A stretch of DNA of 64,000 nucleotides from Bacteroidota bacterium (GCA_018267825.1 JAFDXR010000014.1:1-64000); one strand, 5' to 3'. Positions 1 to 8,638 are shown, counted from the stretch's first letter. Notes: generated by a model not told the origin, from the letters alone. Made by a program: numbers and translations.

Positions 1-1
1 C

Positions 2-466
2 AAACCCTGTGGCATTGAAACCACATTTCATGAGGGTATAGCGAACGGACTGAAACCCTTGTTACCTTTTTATAAAGAGGGACTTACTTATGCCGGCAGG
101 CTGGATAAGGAATCGGAAGGCTTATTGCTGCTGAGTAATGACGGGCGTTTTATTGAAATGCTTACCAACCCCGGTTCTGTAAAAGAAAAAGAATACATTG
201 TAAGTGTACATATGCCTGTAGAACCCATATTTATTGAAAACATGAAGCAGGGTGTTGTCATTATGGGACAAAAAACCAGACCATGTGAAGCCTGGCAAAC
301 AGGGAACCGGACTTTTCAGATTATTCTTACCGAGGGAAGGAACCGTCAGATCCGGAGGATGTGCCACCAGCTGGGGTATAAGGTAGAAGCACTGAAACGA
401 ATTCGCATAGATCGTTTTGAACTGGGTGATATGAAGCCCGGAGAATATAGAAAAATCAATATCTGA
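2..466 (+). CDS. rluF: 23S rRNA pseudouridine synthase, RluF-like (5' truncated by window edge)
   Basis: Converts a uridine of 23S rRNA to pseudouridine. The reading frame is open from base 2, so the N-terminal S4-type RNA-binding part lies outside the window. The visible part begins with the family's KPxGI element, followed by GRLDKESEGLLLLSNDG, which carries the catalytic Asp of the RsuA/RluB/E/F family, and by EGRNRQIRRMCHQLGY, the conserved arginine-rich C-terminal motif. The TTG at 59 is in frame but is not the start, because conserved residues precede it. The 3' end overlaps the convergent methyltransferase gene by 11 bases. Assignment to RluF rather than RluB/E rests on the general look of the motifs and is only moderately certain. 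Confidence 0.8.
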   Translation, partial: KPCGIETTFHEGIANGLKPLLPFYKEGLTYAGRLDKESEGLLLLSNDGRFIEMLTNPGSVKEKEYIVSVHMPVEPIFIENMKQGVVIMGQKTRPCEAWQTGNRTFQIILTEGRNRQIRRMCHQLGYKVEALKRIRIDRFELGDMKPGEYRKINI

Positions 467-1244
467 GCACAAAGTGCTCTTTTTGTTTCTGCTCTTTCCT
501 GAAAAAAATAATACCGATATAGAACAGATCGAGGCTCAATGTCACTTCCGGGTGTTGCCTGATCTCATGCCAGGCTTTCTCCATGCCGGGACTCCAGTAA
601 ATATCATCGAAAATAAAAACCGAACTGTTTGTTTTTTTCGATAGTGCACTTTCAAAGTAACGCATGGTAGGCTCATAAGCATGATTACCGTCGATATACA
701 ATAGATCGAGTGACGGAATGGATTTTAGCAACTCGGGAAATGCCGTATCGAAATTACCCCGGATCGTTTCAATGTTTGTTTGCTTTTGCTGGGAAAATAT
801 ACTGTTTGCCGTATTAAACAGGCTTTCGCTGCCTTCAATGGTGTATACCCTGGAACGGGGGCAGGCTTTGGCGAGGTAAAGTGTTGTTAGGCCCAACGAG
901 GTGCCCAGTTCAACGATTGTAGCCGGCGCAAATTTATTGGCAAGTCTGTAAAGAAATTCGGCATATTTTTTTTGACTGATGCCGTGTGCCGCAATGTCTT
1001 TAATGTAACGGCGATTATTATGGAATGTTTTTGAGCCGGCTCCCAGATCTTCAATCAACAGGCTGGTATTGTTTTGCAACAACTGGTTGCGGACCTGATT
1101 CAATGTTTCAAAATCGTAATACTGGTGCTTGTTTCGGATGAGCTCGGTATACAGGTTATATACAAAAGGCGAATGCAGATCATGGTCAGTGCATGCATTC
1201 ATTTTGTACTGCAGGTATTTCAGGGCCAGGCGGGTCTTACTCAT
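456..1244 (-). CDS. class I SAM-dependent methyltransferase
   Basis: A 262-residue Rossmann-fold methyltransferase resembling the Methyltransf_24/O-methyltransferase group. Motif I is VELGTSLGLTTLYLA, the acidic strand-2 end is VYTIEGSES, and LLYIDGNHAYEPTMRYFE is the typical strand-4 region of this group. The substrate cannot be told from sequence. Its start overlaps the end of the HTTM gene (1237-1244), so the two are probably translationally coupled, and its stop overlaps rluF tail to tail. Confidence 0.8.
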   Translation of the reverse strand: MSKTRLALKYLQYKMNACTDHDLHSPFVYNLYTELIRNKHQYYDFETLNQVRNQLLQNNTSLLIEDLGAGSKTFHNNRRYIKDIAAHGISQKKYAEFLYRLANKFAPATIVELGTSLGLTTLYLAKACPRSRVYTIEGSESLFNTANSIFSQQKQTNIETIRGNFDTAFPELLKSIPSLDLLYIDGNHAYEPTMRYFESALSKKTNSSVFIFDDIYWSPGMEKAWHEIRQHPEVTLSLDLFYIGIIFFRKEQKQKEHFVLRY

Positions 1245-2628
1245 GCGTCTCTGTATTTTCGCGGCAGTTGCACACTGTTATTTTCTGAATGGGTTTGGTT
1301 TTATAATCGGGTAGTGTTGTTTCCTGCATATAATAAACATTGGCCTCGGTAATATGTTTAGCAGGGTGCTTACGATTCCATTCGCGGATAAGGTACTGGC
1401 AGAAATAGGGCCGCATGTGGTTATTGTTGTTGAATGTATAATTCTCACCAAATTTCCGCCAGCGATCGCTTTCATAAGCTGCTACGACACGTTCGGGTTT
1501 TGTATAATCAATGGAGTCTTTATCGTTACCAATATCAATGAGTTTTCTGTCGTCCGTAAATCCTGCATAGATGTACCAGCCATCGTCTTTCAGCACGGCC
1601 GGTGCAAACATCCCCCAGCTTTGTTCCAGTCGCAGAATGTTGCTGATGCCGAGAAGCTCATAGCGAAGTTCGTATCTGAATTTTTTGACTTGCCCCAGGT
1701 TCAGCATCAGGCAATAGGCAATCAGTAAAATAGCATATATAGATATGTTGAGCCGGATAAAGGACAACCATCGGTTTGTTTTTTCATCCGGAATAAGTGC
1801 CCGTTTTTCGGCAGCTCCCGGAAAGAATTTCTGTTCTATTTTATCGGCCAGGTGAGGAGGAATCATACCCACCAGGGTGGAAATACCTATGATGTAAAAT
1901 AGGCCCACATAGAGCGTGGAAACGATTCCCAGGTGGAGACAGAAGATACCTAAAGCCCCGATCCATCGTGAATATTTAGGTTTTAAAGGCAGAATCATCA
2001 ACAGGGGAGCTACTACTTCGAGCCAATAAACAAAATGTGTCATAAAACGCATCAGATCCGGGTGTCGGTAAAGAATACTGCCTAAGGGCATCCTGATCTG
2101 ATCGAGGCTCAGGGCATAGTAAATGGCGGAACCTTCTTCATGCCATTCAGGAGATGCTTTCAGGAGGGCCGAAAAAAAGTAAACCGAGGCCACCAGGATA
2201 ATATAGCCCAGGTTTGCAAACGAGAAATAGTCATTGTCGCGTTTGGTTGGTGTTTGAACGGCATAACGTTCGCCCCAAGGCAGAAACATACCCCAGAATA
2301 TAGCCAGGCGCAGCAGCTCATCGCCGCCCTGCAATATAAAAGGGTTTCTGTTTTGGAGTGATACCAGGAATATCCAGCATATAAAAGTAAACAGGCGTGT
2401 TCGGTAACCAATGAGAAGGCAAAGTACACACAGGGCATTCAGGATAAACAGAAAGGCTTCAAACCACACAGAACCACTGATAGCATGTAATGAAAAATAA
2501 TAAGGATTCCAGTTGTATTGTTTTAAAATGGAAATGGGTAAAACACCTTCGTCGCTGTAATGCGCTTTGATTGATAGTGAGCGGATCACAAGGTCTGTGA
2601 GCAGTACCAGCGACAGGGCAATCCGCAT
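1237..2628 (-). CDS. HTTM-domain polytopic membrane protein
   Basis: Integral membrane protein of the HTTM family, which includes vitamin K-dependent gamma-carboxylase relatives. It has many hydrophobic segments over its first ~300 residues, the typical SIKAHYSDEGVLP region after the first helix, and a hydrophilic C-terminal third (WGMFAPAVLKDDGWYIYAG). The function of bacterial HTTM proteins is mostly unknown. The ATG at 2628 seems too late: the frame stays open upstream and encodes YSLDLRSLAW immediately before it, which looks like the conserved N-terminus of the family. No ATG, GTG or TTG occurs in that extension, so the start may be a rare codon such as ATA at 2680-2682. It is followed by the methyltransferase in an overlapping pair. 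Confidence 0.75.
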   Translation of the reverse strand: MRIALSLVLLTDLVIRSLSIKAHYSDEGVLPISILKQYNWNPYYFSLHAISGSVWFEAFLFILNALCVLCLLIGYRTRLFTFICWIFLVSLQNRNPFILQGGDELLRLAIFWGMFLPWGERYAVQTPTKRDNDYFSFANLGYIILVASVYFFSALLKASPEWHEEGSAIYYALSLDQIRMPLGSILYRHPDLMRFMTHFVYWLEVVAPLLMILPLKPKYSRWIGALGIFCLHLGIVSTLYVGLFYIIGISTLVGMIPPHLADKIEQKFFPGAAEKRALIPDEKTNRWLSFIRLNISIYAILLIAYCLMLNLGQVKKFRYELRYELLGISNILRLEQSWGMFAPAVLKDDGWYIYAGFTDDRKLIDIGNDKDSIDYTKPERVVAAYESDRWRKFGENYTFNNNNHMRPYFCQYLIREWNRKHPAKHITEANVYYMQETTLPDYKTKPIQKITVCNCRENTETHE

Positions 2629-2704
2629 CCAAGCGAGTGACCGCAGATCAAGCGAGTAACAGGTCCGGAGGTAGCTGGTTATTTTATTGAAACGTGACGT
2701 AAAT

Positions 2705-2733
2705 AAAAAAGGCAGGTGATATTCCTGCCTTTA
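2705..2733 (-). terminator. intrinsic terminator of the downstream-reading lipoprotein gene
   Basis: On the minus strand, AAAGGCAGG, a 7-base loop and CCTGCC are followed by a run of six T. It lies just after the stop of the lipoprotein gene at 2753 and before the HTTM gene. Confidence 0.8.
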
Positions 2734-2752
2734 AAATTATTAAATTATAGCA

Positions 2753-3313
2753 TTAGATACATCCCACATTTCCGGTAATTGTTACAACCGGGAAACTTGA
2801 GCTTGACTGAACGCAGGTAATGTTATTGAAGCTTGCATTGATTTGTGAACCGGTAACGGTTACAATAACGTTTAAACCACCAGTAGAATTCCAGACAGAG
2901 CCTGTTGGCTGGCTCGGAGGGTTATTAACCTGGATAAATACTTTACCCGCAGTAGGTGCATTTGTAGCCACGGTAGTATAGGTTCCGCTGGTTGGAGGAG
3001 AACTGAAATACATGGTTACAGTAGTTCCGGTAGAACTATTACTGCCGGTAAGGGTAATTTGCCCCGGTGTACAACCTGGTGTATTCCAGCTGGAACCACC
3101 TACGGTAAGATTCGAATTTTGATTGGCAGTAGCTGTAGTGGCAACTGTGCCGGTTGTTGTAACCTGAGTGGTGTTAGGGTTTCCGCCGGTACCAGTTGCT
3201 TGATCCTTGTAAGTAGGAGTAATGGCGTTGCTGTCATTTTTTGGTTTACAGGAAATAAACACAAGTGTACCAACAATGGCAACCGATAATGCAGAAATAA
3301 GAATTTTCTTCAT
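2753..3313 (-). CDS. secreted lipoprotein, Thr/Gly/Asn-rich, unknown function
   Basis: 186 residues. A lipoprotein signal peptide is clear: MKKILISALSVAIVGTLVFI, then the lipobox Cys at about residue 22 followed by KPK. The mature part is a Thr/Asn/Gly-rich linker of about 50 residues, then about 110 residues of beta-rich sequence (LTGSNSSTGTTVTMYFSSPP, VTGSQINASFNNITC). The latter resembles small immunoglobulin-like or DUF6252-type domains of Bacteroidota lipoproteins, but I cannot assign a family. Three Cys residues occur in the mature part. It has its own terminator. Probably exported to the periplasm or outer membrane. Confidence 0.75.
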   Translation of the reverse strand: MKKILISALSVAIVGTLVFISCKPKNDSNAITPTYKDQATGTGGNPNTTQVTTTGTVATTATANQNSNLTVGGSSWNTPGCTPGQITLTGSNSSTGTTVTMYFSSPPTSGTYTTVATNAPTAGKVFIQVNNPPSQPTGSVWNSTGGLNVIVTVTGSQINASFNNITCVQSSSSFPVVTITGNVGCI

Positions 3314-3397
3314 TTTTGTAGTTTTAAGTATCTCAAATATAAGCTATTGTATATTAAATTCCAAACGACTGGCTCAGTAAAACCTCACATCCGGGAG

Positions 3398-4567
3398 TTA
3401 ATAAAAGCGTTTAGCTTCTTTATGCATGGTTTTCAGGATCACGGCTGTACGGTAGCGGTCTTCCTCATAGCGTGAATAAAGATGATTCAGCATGGTGACC
3501 ACCTGTTCGATACCCATTTCATCGGCCCACTTTAAAAGGCCTTTCGGGTAGTTCACACCCTTGGTCATGGCCAGGTCAATATCGGCTACGGATGCGATAC
3601 CCAGGTAAAATGTATCGGCCGCTTCGTTGATGAGCATGGCAAGAACCCGTCTTACAATGTATTCGCCAAGTCCGGGATCTTTTACAGGCTCCGGATTTAC
3701 AGCACCCTCGCGGTAATCGTAAAATCCACGTCCGGTCTTTTTACCCAGGAATTTGGCTTCGAGGAGGCGTTTCTGACTAAGGGCCGGTTTGAAACGGGGA
3801 TCATAATAGAATTGTTTCCACACGGTTTCTGTTACCACATAATTCACATCATGCCCGATGAGGTCCATCAGTTCAAAAGGCCCCATTTTAAAACCACCAA
3901 TCTCTTTCATGGCCCAATCAATGGTAGCCATATCGGCAATCTGCTCTTCGTAAATGCGGAGGGCTTCGCTGTAAAACGGGCGCGCTACGCGGTTTACAAT
4001 AAAGCCGGGTGTGTCTTTGGCAATAACCGTAATTTTTCCCCAGCCATCGATCAGTGTTTTGCAGGCTGTTGTAACACCCTGCCCGGTAGCGATTCCGGGT
4101 ATAATTTCAACCAGCGGCATGAGTGTGGCCGGGTTAAAAAAATGGATGCCGACAACACGTGAAGGATCCTGGCAGGCCGAGGCAATAGAGGTTACCGACA
4201 GCGAAGAGGTATTGGTGGCCAGTACGCAGGTTTTGGAAACAAGTGCTTCTGTTTCGGCAAATACTTTTTGTTTAATGTCGATATTTTCGACAATGGCTTC
4301 TATAATAAGATCGCAGGATTTAAGTTCCTGCAGAGAGCTGCAATAGCTGGTATTCGCAAGAATGGAGTCCGCTTTTTCGCGGCTTATTTTTTGTTTTTCA
4401 ACCAGTTTATCCAGGCTGGCATTGAGACCATTGCGCGCTTTTTCGATAGCGGCCGGGTTATTGTCGTAAATAATGGTTTTGTGTCCGGATGTTGCCGCAA
4501 CCTGGGCAATTCCGCTACCCATAGCGCCTGAACCGATAACACCGATGATACTTTCCTGTGAAAACAT
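3398..4567 (-). CDS. 3-hydroxyacyl-CoA dehydrogenase (3-hydroxybutyryl-CoA dehydrogenase type)
   Basis: Oxidises L-3-hydroxyacyl-CoA to 3-ketoacyl-CoA with NAD+ in fatty-acid or phenylacetate-type beta-oxidation. The N-terminal Rossmann motif is IGVIGSGAMGSGIAQVAA. The HFFNPATLMPLVEIIPG segment carries the conserved His-Phe-Phe-Asn-Pro of the family, and two C-terminal 3HCDH helical regions follow (GFIVNRVARPFYSEALR; GVNYPKGLLKWADEMG). About 389 residues, as usual for the PaaH-like form with a duplicated C-terminal domain. I chose the ATG at 4567 (MFSQESIIGVIG) over 4597 because the family starts shortly before the GxGxxG motif. No beta-oxidation partner is adjacent. Confidence 0.88.
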   Translation of the reverse strand: MFSQESIIGVIGSGAMGSGIAQVAATSGHKTIIYDNNPAAIEKARNGLNASLDKLVEKQKISREKADSILANTSYCSSLQELKSCDLIIEAIVENIDIKQKVFAETEALVSKTCVLATNTSSLSVTSIASACQDPSRVVGIHFFNPATLMPLVEIIPGIATGQGVTTACKTLIDGWGKITVIAKDTPGFIVNRVARPFYSEALRIYEEQIADMATIDWAMKEIGGFKMGPFELMDLIGHDVNYVVTETVWKQFYYDPRFKPALSQKRLLEAKFLGKKTGRGFYDYREGAVNPEPVKDPGLGEYIVRRVLAMLINEAADTFYLGIASVADIDLAMTKGVNYPKGLLKWADEMGIEQVVTMLNHLYSRYEEDRYRTAVILKTMHKEAKRFY

Positions 4568-4676
4568 GAACTGAGTTTTTGGATGTAATGATAACAAAAA
4601 AGGGGCAGAATTGAAACTCAGTGGGTTTTATTGAAAGTAATTAAATCATGAATCCGGTAAGTTCCCGGCAATGGAA

Positions 4677-4699
4677 AAGGCCCGGAAATTCCGGGCCTT
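4677..4699 (-). terminator. GC-rich hairpin after the small-protein operon
   Basis: AAGGCCCGG, a 5-base loop and CCGGGCCTT form a 9-bp perfect stem about 25 bases downstream of the stop of the 45-codon gene. The T-tract on the minus strand is weak (CCTTTTCC), so termination is probable but not certain. Confidence 0.55.
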
Positions 4700-4723
4700 C
4701 TTCAGCGGGGGGCTCATGCATGA

Positions 4724-4861
4724 TTACGCAATCGTAATCATAAAGGCAGTAACGACGGTGAATACACTTACAACGGCCATAAGCAGGTATACCTTTGTTT
4801 GAAACCGGATTTCTTTTCTGTCGAAGCAGATGTCATAGATTTTTTCGACGGCTGTTTTCAT
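4724..4861 (-). CDS. 45-residue single-helix membrane protein
   Basis: Small gene found by reading the intergenic DNA: ATG at 4861-4859, TAA at 4726-4724. The product starts MKTAVEKIYDICFDRKEIRF and continues with a hydrophobic stretch (YLLMAVVSVFTVVTAFMITIA) that should form one membrane helix with a charged cytoplasmic N-terminus. The ATG lies 19 bases after the stop of the upstream secreted-protein gene, and a hairpin follows its stop, so gene position and length are coherent. No family recognised. Confidence 0.6.
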   Translation of the reverse strand: MKTAVEKIYDICFDRKEIRFQTKVYLLMAVVSVFTVVTAFMITIA

Positions 4862-4880
4862 TTTTTTTGGTTTTAATTAT

Positions 4881-5366
4881 TTAATCACGATGTGTTTCTT
4901 TATAATAGCTCTCGCTGGCGACCAGGTTTTTTTCTTTCAGATCGAGCATTAATACGGCCACCGGGTAATCTTCCAGTTCTTTTTTACAGGTACTTGTTTT
5001 GGGCGATAATTCTACCTGAATATCAAACGGGTATTCATCAACTTCCCGAAGGTTGGAGGGTACATTGGTGTTTACAATGACCACCCGGTCAGGGTATCCG
5101 GCTTTATGAAACAGAAGAGAGTAGATCTGGTTACTTTCCAGCAGTACATTGATACTGGTTCTTCGTTTCATTTCGATACTTTCTTTCAACTGTCCATCAA
5201 GATATATGGAGATATCATAATGGTCGGTTCGTTTATCATCAACAAGAGCTGAAGCTGTTAATTCGAAATAACCGGTTTGGTTCTTAGCGTTTGACTGAGC
5301 ATTTAGCAAAGTGCTGCATAAGCTGAGAGACGCTACAACGACTGCTTTTATTAAAGTTGTTTTCAT
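4881..5366 (-). CDS. secreted protein of unknown function
   Basis: 161 residues from the ATG at 5366 (MKTTLIKAVVVASLSLCSTLLNAQS), which gives a clean Sec signal peptide ending in NAQS. The longer frame from 5402 would bury this signal, so I reject that start. The mature part has a beta-rich region (GYFELTASALVDDKRTDHYD, ISIYLDGQLKESIEMKRRTS) and looks like a small periplasmic domain whose residues suggest a carboxypeptidase-like or transthyretin-like fold. That fold is inference only. It is followed closely by the 45-residue membrane protein gene, probably one operon. Confidence 0.65.
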   Translation of the reverse strand: MKTTLIKAVVVASLSLCSTLLNAQSNAKNQTGYFELTASALVDDKRTDHYDISIYLDGQLKESIEMKRRTSINVLLESNQIYSLLFHKAGYPDRVVIVNTNVPSNLREVDEYPFDIQVELSPKTSTCKKELEDYPVAVLMLDLKEKNLVASESYYKETHRD

Positions 5367-5741
5367 AAAAATGTTTTTATCAAATGTACTTTGGACAGCC
5401 ATGAACTTTCAATCAGGACATGGGCGAGACCCTACAGATGTAAGTTTTTATGAAAAAAAAAGAAAATGACGGATATCGAATCGCGCATTTGTATCATCAG
5501 AAAGGCATTATGTATGCTAAGCCAGTATGGATGATCTGGTTTTAAAGTTTTTCGGAGTTTTAAATCCAGATCCATGCCACGTCCCTGAAACCCCTGTTTT
5601 AAGGGGATTTGGCAAATATGACGGGCTTGTTCCTGGTTTAAAACGGGATATTTTTCCATTTTTGGGAATTCGTCCAGGGTGTTGAAATAAAAACACCAAC
5701 TACAGACTTGTATTTGGTGTTCAGGATATAAAAACAGAAAA
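5367..5741. other. 375-base stretch without a supported gene
   Basis: Holds the terminator of the 5742-6416 gene (5684-5721) and presumably the promoter of the 5366 gene. A 75-codon minus-strand frame (5432-5659) and an overlapping 60-codon frame exist, but they show no signal peptide, domain or convincing start. I therefore annotate nothing else here. Confidence 0.5.
5684..5721 (-). terminator. intrinsic terminator
   Basis: Minus strand: AACACCAA, a 14-base loop and TTGGTGTT, then TTTATTT. It lies 20 bases past the stop of the lipoprotein gene at 5742. Confidence 0.65.
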
Positions 5742-6416
5742 TTAAAGGTGCTTTTCTACGGCTGTTGTGGTTACAAGGAGTGATTCTTTTACTTTATTGT
5801 AAGATGCATCATCGGGGAATATATAAGCAACCGGCTTAAGAAATGATTTGCCCGATTGGCCGTTGAAATATTCCGTAACAGCATAAAGCCCATAACCAAG
5901 ACATTTCTTTTCGAGCATGCCGGTTTTTGAATTCAGATGCCAGCTTTCGTAAAAAGTTATTTTCCGAATGATATCATACATGGCAGTAGAATCACAGACA
6001 TATATTTTTTCTTGCCTTGAATTGTTTCCCGGCGTCGCAATACTATCACAAATCTTATGAAGCGACATGATTTGTTCATGGGTAAACTTATCCCCATTCA
6101 GGTTGCTGTACACCATTGAATTTCCGCTATGCATGATACCCCGGAGAAGAGTTTTCATTTGTTCAGATGAAATGGCTCTGTAAAAGTCCCTGTATTTTGT
6201 GTTGGTTTCAACCGGCTGTGAATGATCGTAGTTCACTGTCAGGGGGCCTGTACTGTCCATGATGGAAACCGTACTCATAATAAAAGGGCTTATCTCCACG
6301 AGATTGTTCTCTGCGCTAAGCTCTGTCTTTTCATGATTAACTTCTTTGTCGGCGCAGCCTATAAAGAGGCCTGCCAAGAGGAGGGTGGGTAAAATAGTTT
6401 TGATAATCATATTCAT
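5742..6416 (-). CDS. lipoprotein of unknown function
   Basis: 224 residues with a lipoprotein signal: hydrophobic ILPTLLLAGLFIG followed by Cys at about residue 21 (GCADKE). The mature protein has no motif I recognise. It contains a mixed alpha/beta region (EQMKTLLRGIMHSGNSMVYS) and ends VEKHL. Start at 6416 or the next Met two codons later. It stands alone with its own terminator. Confidence 0.65.
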   Translation of the reverse strand: MNMIIKTILPTLLLAGLFIGCADKEVNHEKTELSAENNLVEISPFIMSTVSIMDSTGPLTVNYDHSQPVETNTKYRDFYRAISSEQMKTLLRGIMHSGNSMVYSNLNGDKFTHEQIMSLHKICDSIATPGNNSRQEKIYVCDSTAMYDIIRKITFYESWHLNSKTGMLEKKCLGYGLYAVTEYFNGQSGKSFLKPVAYIFPDDASYNKVKESLLVTTTAVEKHL

Positions 6417-6593
6417 CTGGTATATAGCGCCAAAAATAAATGAATAAATCAGGCCCGCGATTGGCCATAAAATACCAAGAGGATCAAATAATGAGTTTAA
6501 CGATTTAAGTACAGGTTATTTTAGTTCATTACGAACATCTTTATTCTGTGAAAATTTAGATTACTCAAACTTATTATCCCGTTTTTTGGCATT

Positions 6594-6620
6594 AAAAAAG
6601 CCCCGATCTACGGGGCTTTT
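6594..6620 (-). terminator. intrinsic terminator of plsY
   Basis: Minus strand: AAAAGCCCCG, a 5-base loop and CGGGGCTTTTTT. The 8- to 10-bp stem begins 3 bases after the plsY stop. Confidence 0.9.
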
Positions 6621-6622
6621 AT

Positions 6623-7258
6623 TTAGTTTGTTTTTTTGGCAAATAGATTGACTTTACTTTCCTGCCGTTTGAGCAGGCGGGTAATATTCTTTTTATGCGT
6701 AATGATCAGTAGTAATGCTACAATACATGAAAATACGGTCAGGGTAGGGTTCTGGTTTTTAAATACAATGTTGAGGAAAATCGGAAATGTAGCACCAGCC
6801 ATCATAGACGAGAGGCTTACATAGCGGCTCAGCATCAGCACGGCCAGAAATACACCCAGCGAACATGCACAGGCCAATGGATGGAGGCATATAACCACAC
6901 CGAGCAGCGTCGCTACGCCTTTACCACCACGGAAACCGGCAAATACAGGGAAAATATGTCCTACCAGGGCTGCTACACCCAGGGCCAGCTGCAAATTAAT
7001 AAACTGACTGGTATGAGGAACAAAGTCCGAGAATAAAGCCAGTGAAACGGCTGCAATTCCCTTCAGAATATCGATAATAAGTACCGGAATACCAGCCCTG
7101 CGGCCCAGAACACGGAATGTATTGGTGGCACCGGCATTACCGCTGCCAAATTCACGGACATCAATCCCGTAAAATCCTTTACCCCACCATACTGCTGTTG
7201 GAATAGAACCGAGCAGGTATGCGATGGCGGGTAATACAATAATTGTCAGGTTAGTCAA
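6623..7258 (-). CDS. plsY: acyl-phosphate:glycerol-3-phosphate acyltransferase PlsY
   Basis: Membrane acyltransferase that makes lysophosphatidic acid from acyl-phosphate in phospholipid synthesis. Characteristic motifs are LLGSIPTAVWWGK, the glycine-rich FGSGNAGATNTFRVLG and FAGFRGGKGVATLLG, with about five hydrophobic segments. I place the start at TTG 7258 (211 residues), not at ATG 7336. The ATG lies inside the terminator hairpin of the glutamate dehydrogenase gene, and the extra 26 residues (WTPFFSLRNHYICITKTQ) do not look like the family N-terminus. The neighbouring gdh is on the same strand but separated by that terminator. Confidence 0.92.
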   Translation of the reverse strand: MTNLTIIVLPAIAYLLGSIPTAVWWGKGFYGIDVREFGSGNAGATNTFRVLGRRAGIPVLIIDILKGIAAVSLALFSDFVPHTSQFINLQLALGVAALVGHIFPVFAGFRGGKGVATLLGVVICLHPLACACSLGVFLAVLMLSRYVSLSSMMAGATFPIFLNIVFKNQNPTLTVFSCIVALLLIITHKKNITRLLKRQESKVNLFAKKTN

Positions 7259-7302
7259 TGTGCTTTGTGTTTTAGTAATGCAAATATAATGATTTCTTAA
7301 AG

Positions 7303-7337
7303 AAAAAAAAGGTGTCCAAATCAAAGATTTAAACACC
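7303..7337 (-). terminator. intrinsic terminator of the glutamate dehydrogenase gene
   Basis: Minus strand: GGTGTTTAAATC, a 3-base loop and GATTTGGACACC, followed by eight T. The 12-bp stem with minor mismatches starts about 27 bases after the gdh stop. Confidence 0.88.
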
Positions 7338-7363
7338 CTTTTGTTAAATTAAGTTACTGGAAA

Positions 7364-8638
7364 TCAGTAGTTTCCTTTTAAAGAAACACCTTGTTCGATT
7401 TTTTGTAAAGCAGTAATATAAGCAGCTATACGCATGCTGGTTTTGAATTTTTCGGAGTTGTTCCATACATGAGCAAAAGCAATTTCCATTTTCTCATCGT
7501 GTTTGGTATTTACCTCTTCTTCAGACCAGTAGTAGCCCATTTTATTCTGAACCCACTCAAAGTAAGATACAGTTACACCACCGCTGTTGGCCAGGATATC
7601 CGGAACAACAATGATTTTTTTCTCGTTCAGGATCGCATCGGCTTCAGGCATGGTTGGGCCATTGGCACCTTCAACGATCAGTTTTGCCTTGATTTTGTGC
7701 GCGATTTCTTCGGTAATTACGTTTTGTAAGGCGGCCGGTACAAGTACATCGCATTTGCAGGTTAATAACTGGTCATGTGTAATCTCAGTTGCACCTGTAA
7801 ATCCTTTTAATACGCGGTTATTTTTAGCAGCAAAGTCAAGAGCCGCTTTAATATCGATACCTTTTTCGTTGAAATAGGTAGCTGTATGGTCACCGATAGC
7901 TACGATTTTGATTCCCTGTTCGGCCAGTAAACGGGCAGCATGTGAACCTACGTTTCCAAAGCCCTGTACCGCAGCACTTACTTCAGATGCTTTCAGACCC
8001 ATTTTTTTGAGCGCTGCCAGTGTATTAACCATAACACCACGGCCGGTAGCGGCATCGCGGCCCAGTGAACCACCAATAACGATAGGTTTACCGGTAATAA
8101 CACCCGGAGAATCTTCGCCGGTTACTTTATTAAACTCGTCCAGGATCCAGGCCATTTCGCGCCCGCTGGTTCCCATATCAGGAGCAGGAATATCTTTATT
8201 TACACCAAATACATCTTTCATCGCTTTGGCATAGGCACGTGTTAAACGTTCCAGTTCACCAACGCTCATGGCACGAGGGTCGCATTTAATACCACCTTTG
8301 GCACCACCATAAGGCAAGTTAGCCACAGCGCATTTAAAACTCATCCAGGCAGCCAGGGCCATTACTTCGTCCTGGTTTACATCCATCGCATAACGGATAC
8401 CACCTTTAGATGGGCCGATAGCTGTAGAGTGAACAACGCGGTAGCCTTCAAATACCTGAACTTTACCGTTATCCATCATAACAGGTAGACTAACTTTTAC
8501 TTGTTTTATAGGGCTGCGGAGAACCGTGGCTACATTTTCAGACAAGTTCATCAACTTCGCGGCTACATCTAAGCGGGCTAATACGGCCTCAAACATGCTA
8601 TCGTGTGCAGCGGGTGCATTTGCGGTTTGTGTTGACAT
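7364..8638 (-). CDS. gdhA: glutamate dehydrogenase (Glu/Leu/Phe/Val dehydrogenase family)
   Basis: Interconverts glutamate with 2-oxoglutarate and ammonia using NAD(P). 424 residues, typical of the hexameric ~45 kDa enzymes of the GudB/RocG type. The dimerisation/catalytic domain has LPYGGAKGGIKCDP at about 108-121, containing the active-site Lys. The nucleotide domain has AVQGFGNVGSHAARLLAEQG, a GxGxxG Rossmann motif. Cofactor preference cannot be read with confidence. A TAnnTTTG box lies about 45 bases upstream and a strong terminator follows, so it is monocistronic. Confidence 0.93.
   Translation of the reverse strand: MSTQTANAPAAHDSMFEAVLARLDVAAKLMNLSENVATVLRSPIKQVKVSLPVMMDNGKVQVFEGYRVVHSTAIGPSKGGIRYAMDVNQDEVMALAAWMSFKCAVANLPYGGAKGGIKCDPRAMSVGELERLTRAYAKAMKDVFGVNKDIPAPDMGTSGREMAWILDEFNKVTGEDSPGVITGKPIVIGGSLGRDAATGRGVMVNTLAALKKMGLKASEVSAAVQGFGNVGSHAARLLAEQGIKIVAIGDHTATYFNEKGIDIKAALDFAAKNNRVLKGFTGATEITHDQLLTCKCDVLVPAALQNVITEEIAHKIKAKLIVEGANGPTMPEADAILNEKKIIVVPDILANSGGVTVSYFEWVQNKMGYYWSEEEVNTKHDEKMEIAFAHVWNNSEKFKTSMRIAAYITALQKIEQGVSLKGNY

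Noticed and set aside
122-472. 116-codon minus-strand frame
   Set aside because: Antisense to rluF, which shows clear family motifs; no motif of its own.
5432-5659. 75-codon minus-strand frame in a gene-poor gap
   Set aside because: No domain, signal or coupled neighbour; ends in a Phe run from an A-rich stretch. Kept out for lack of support.
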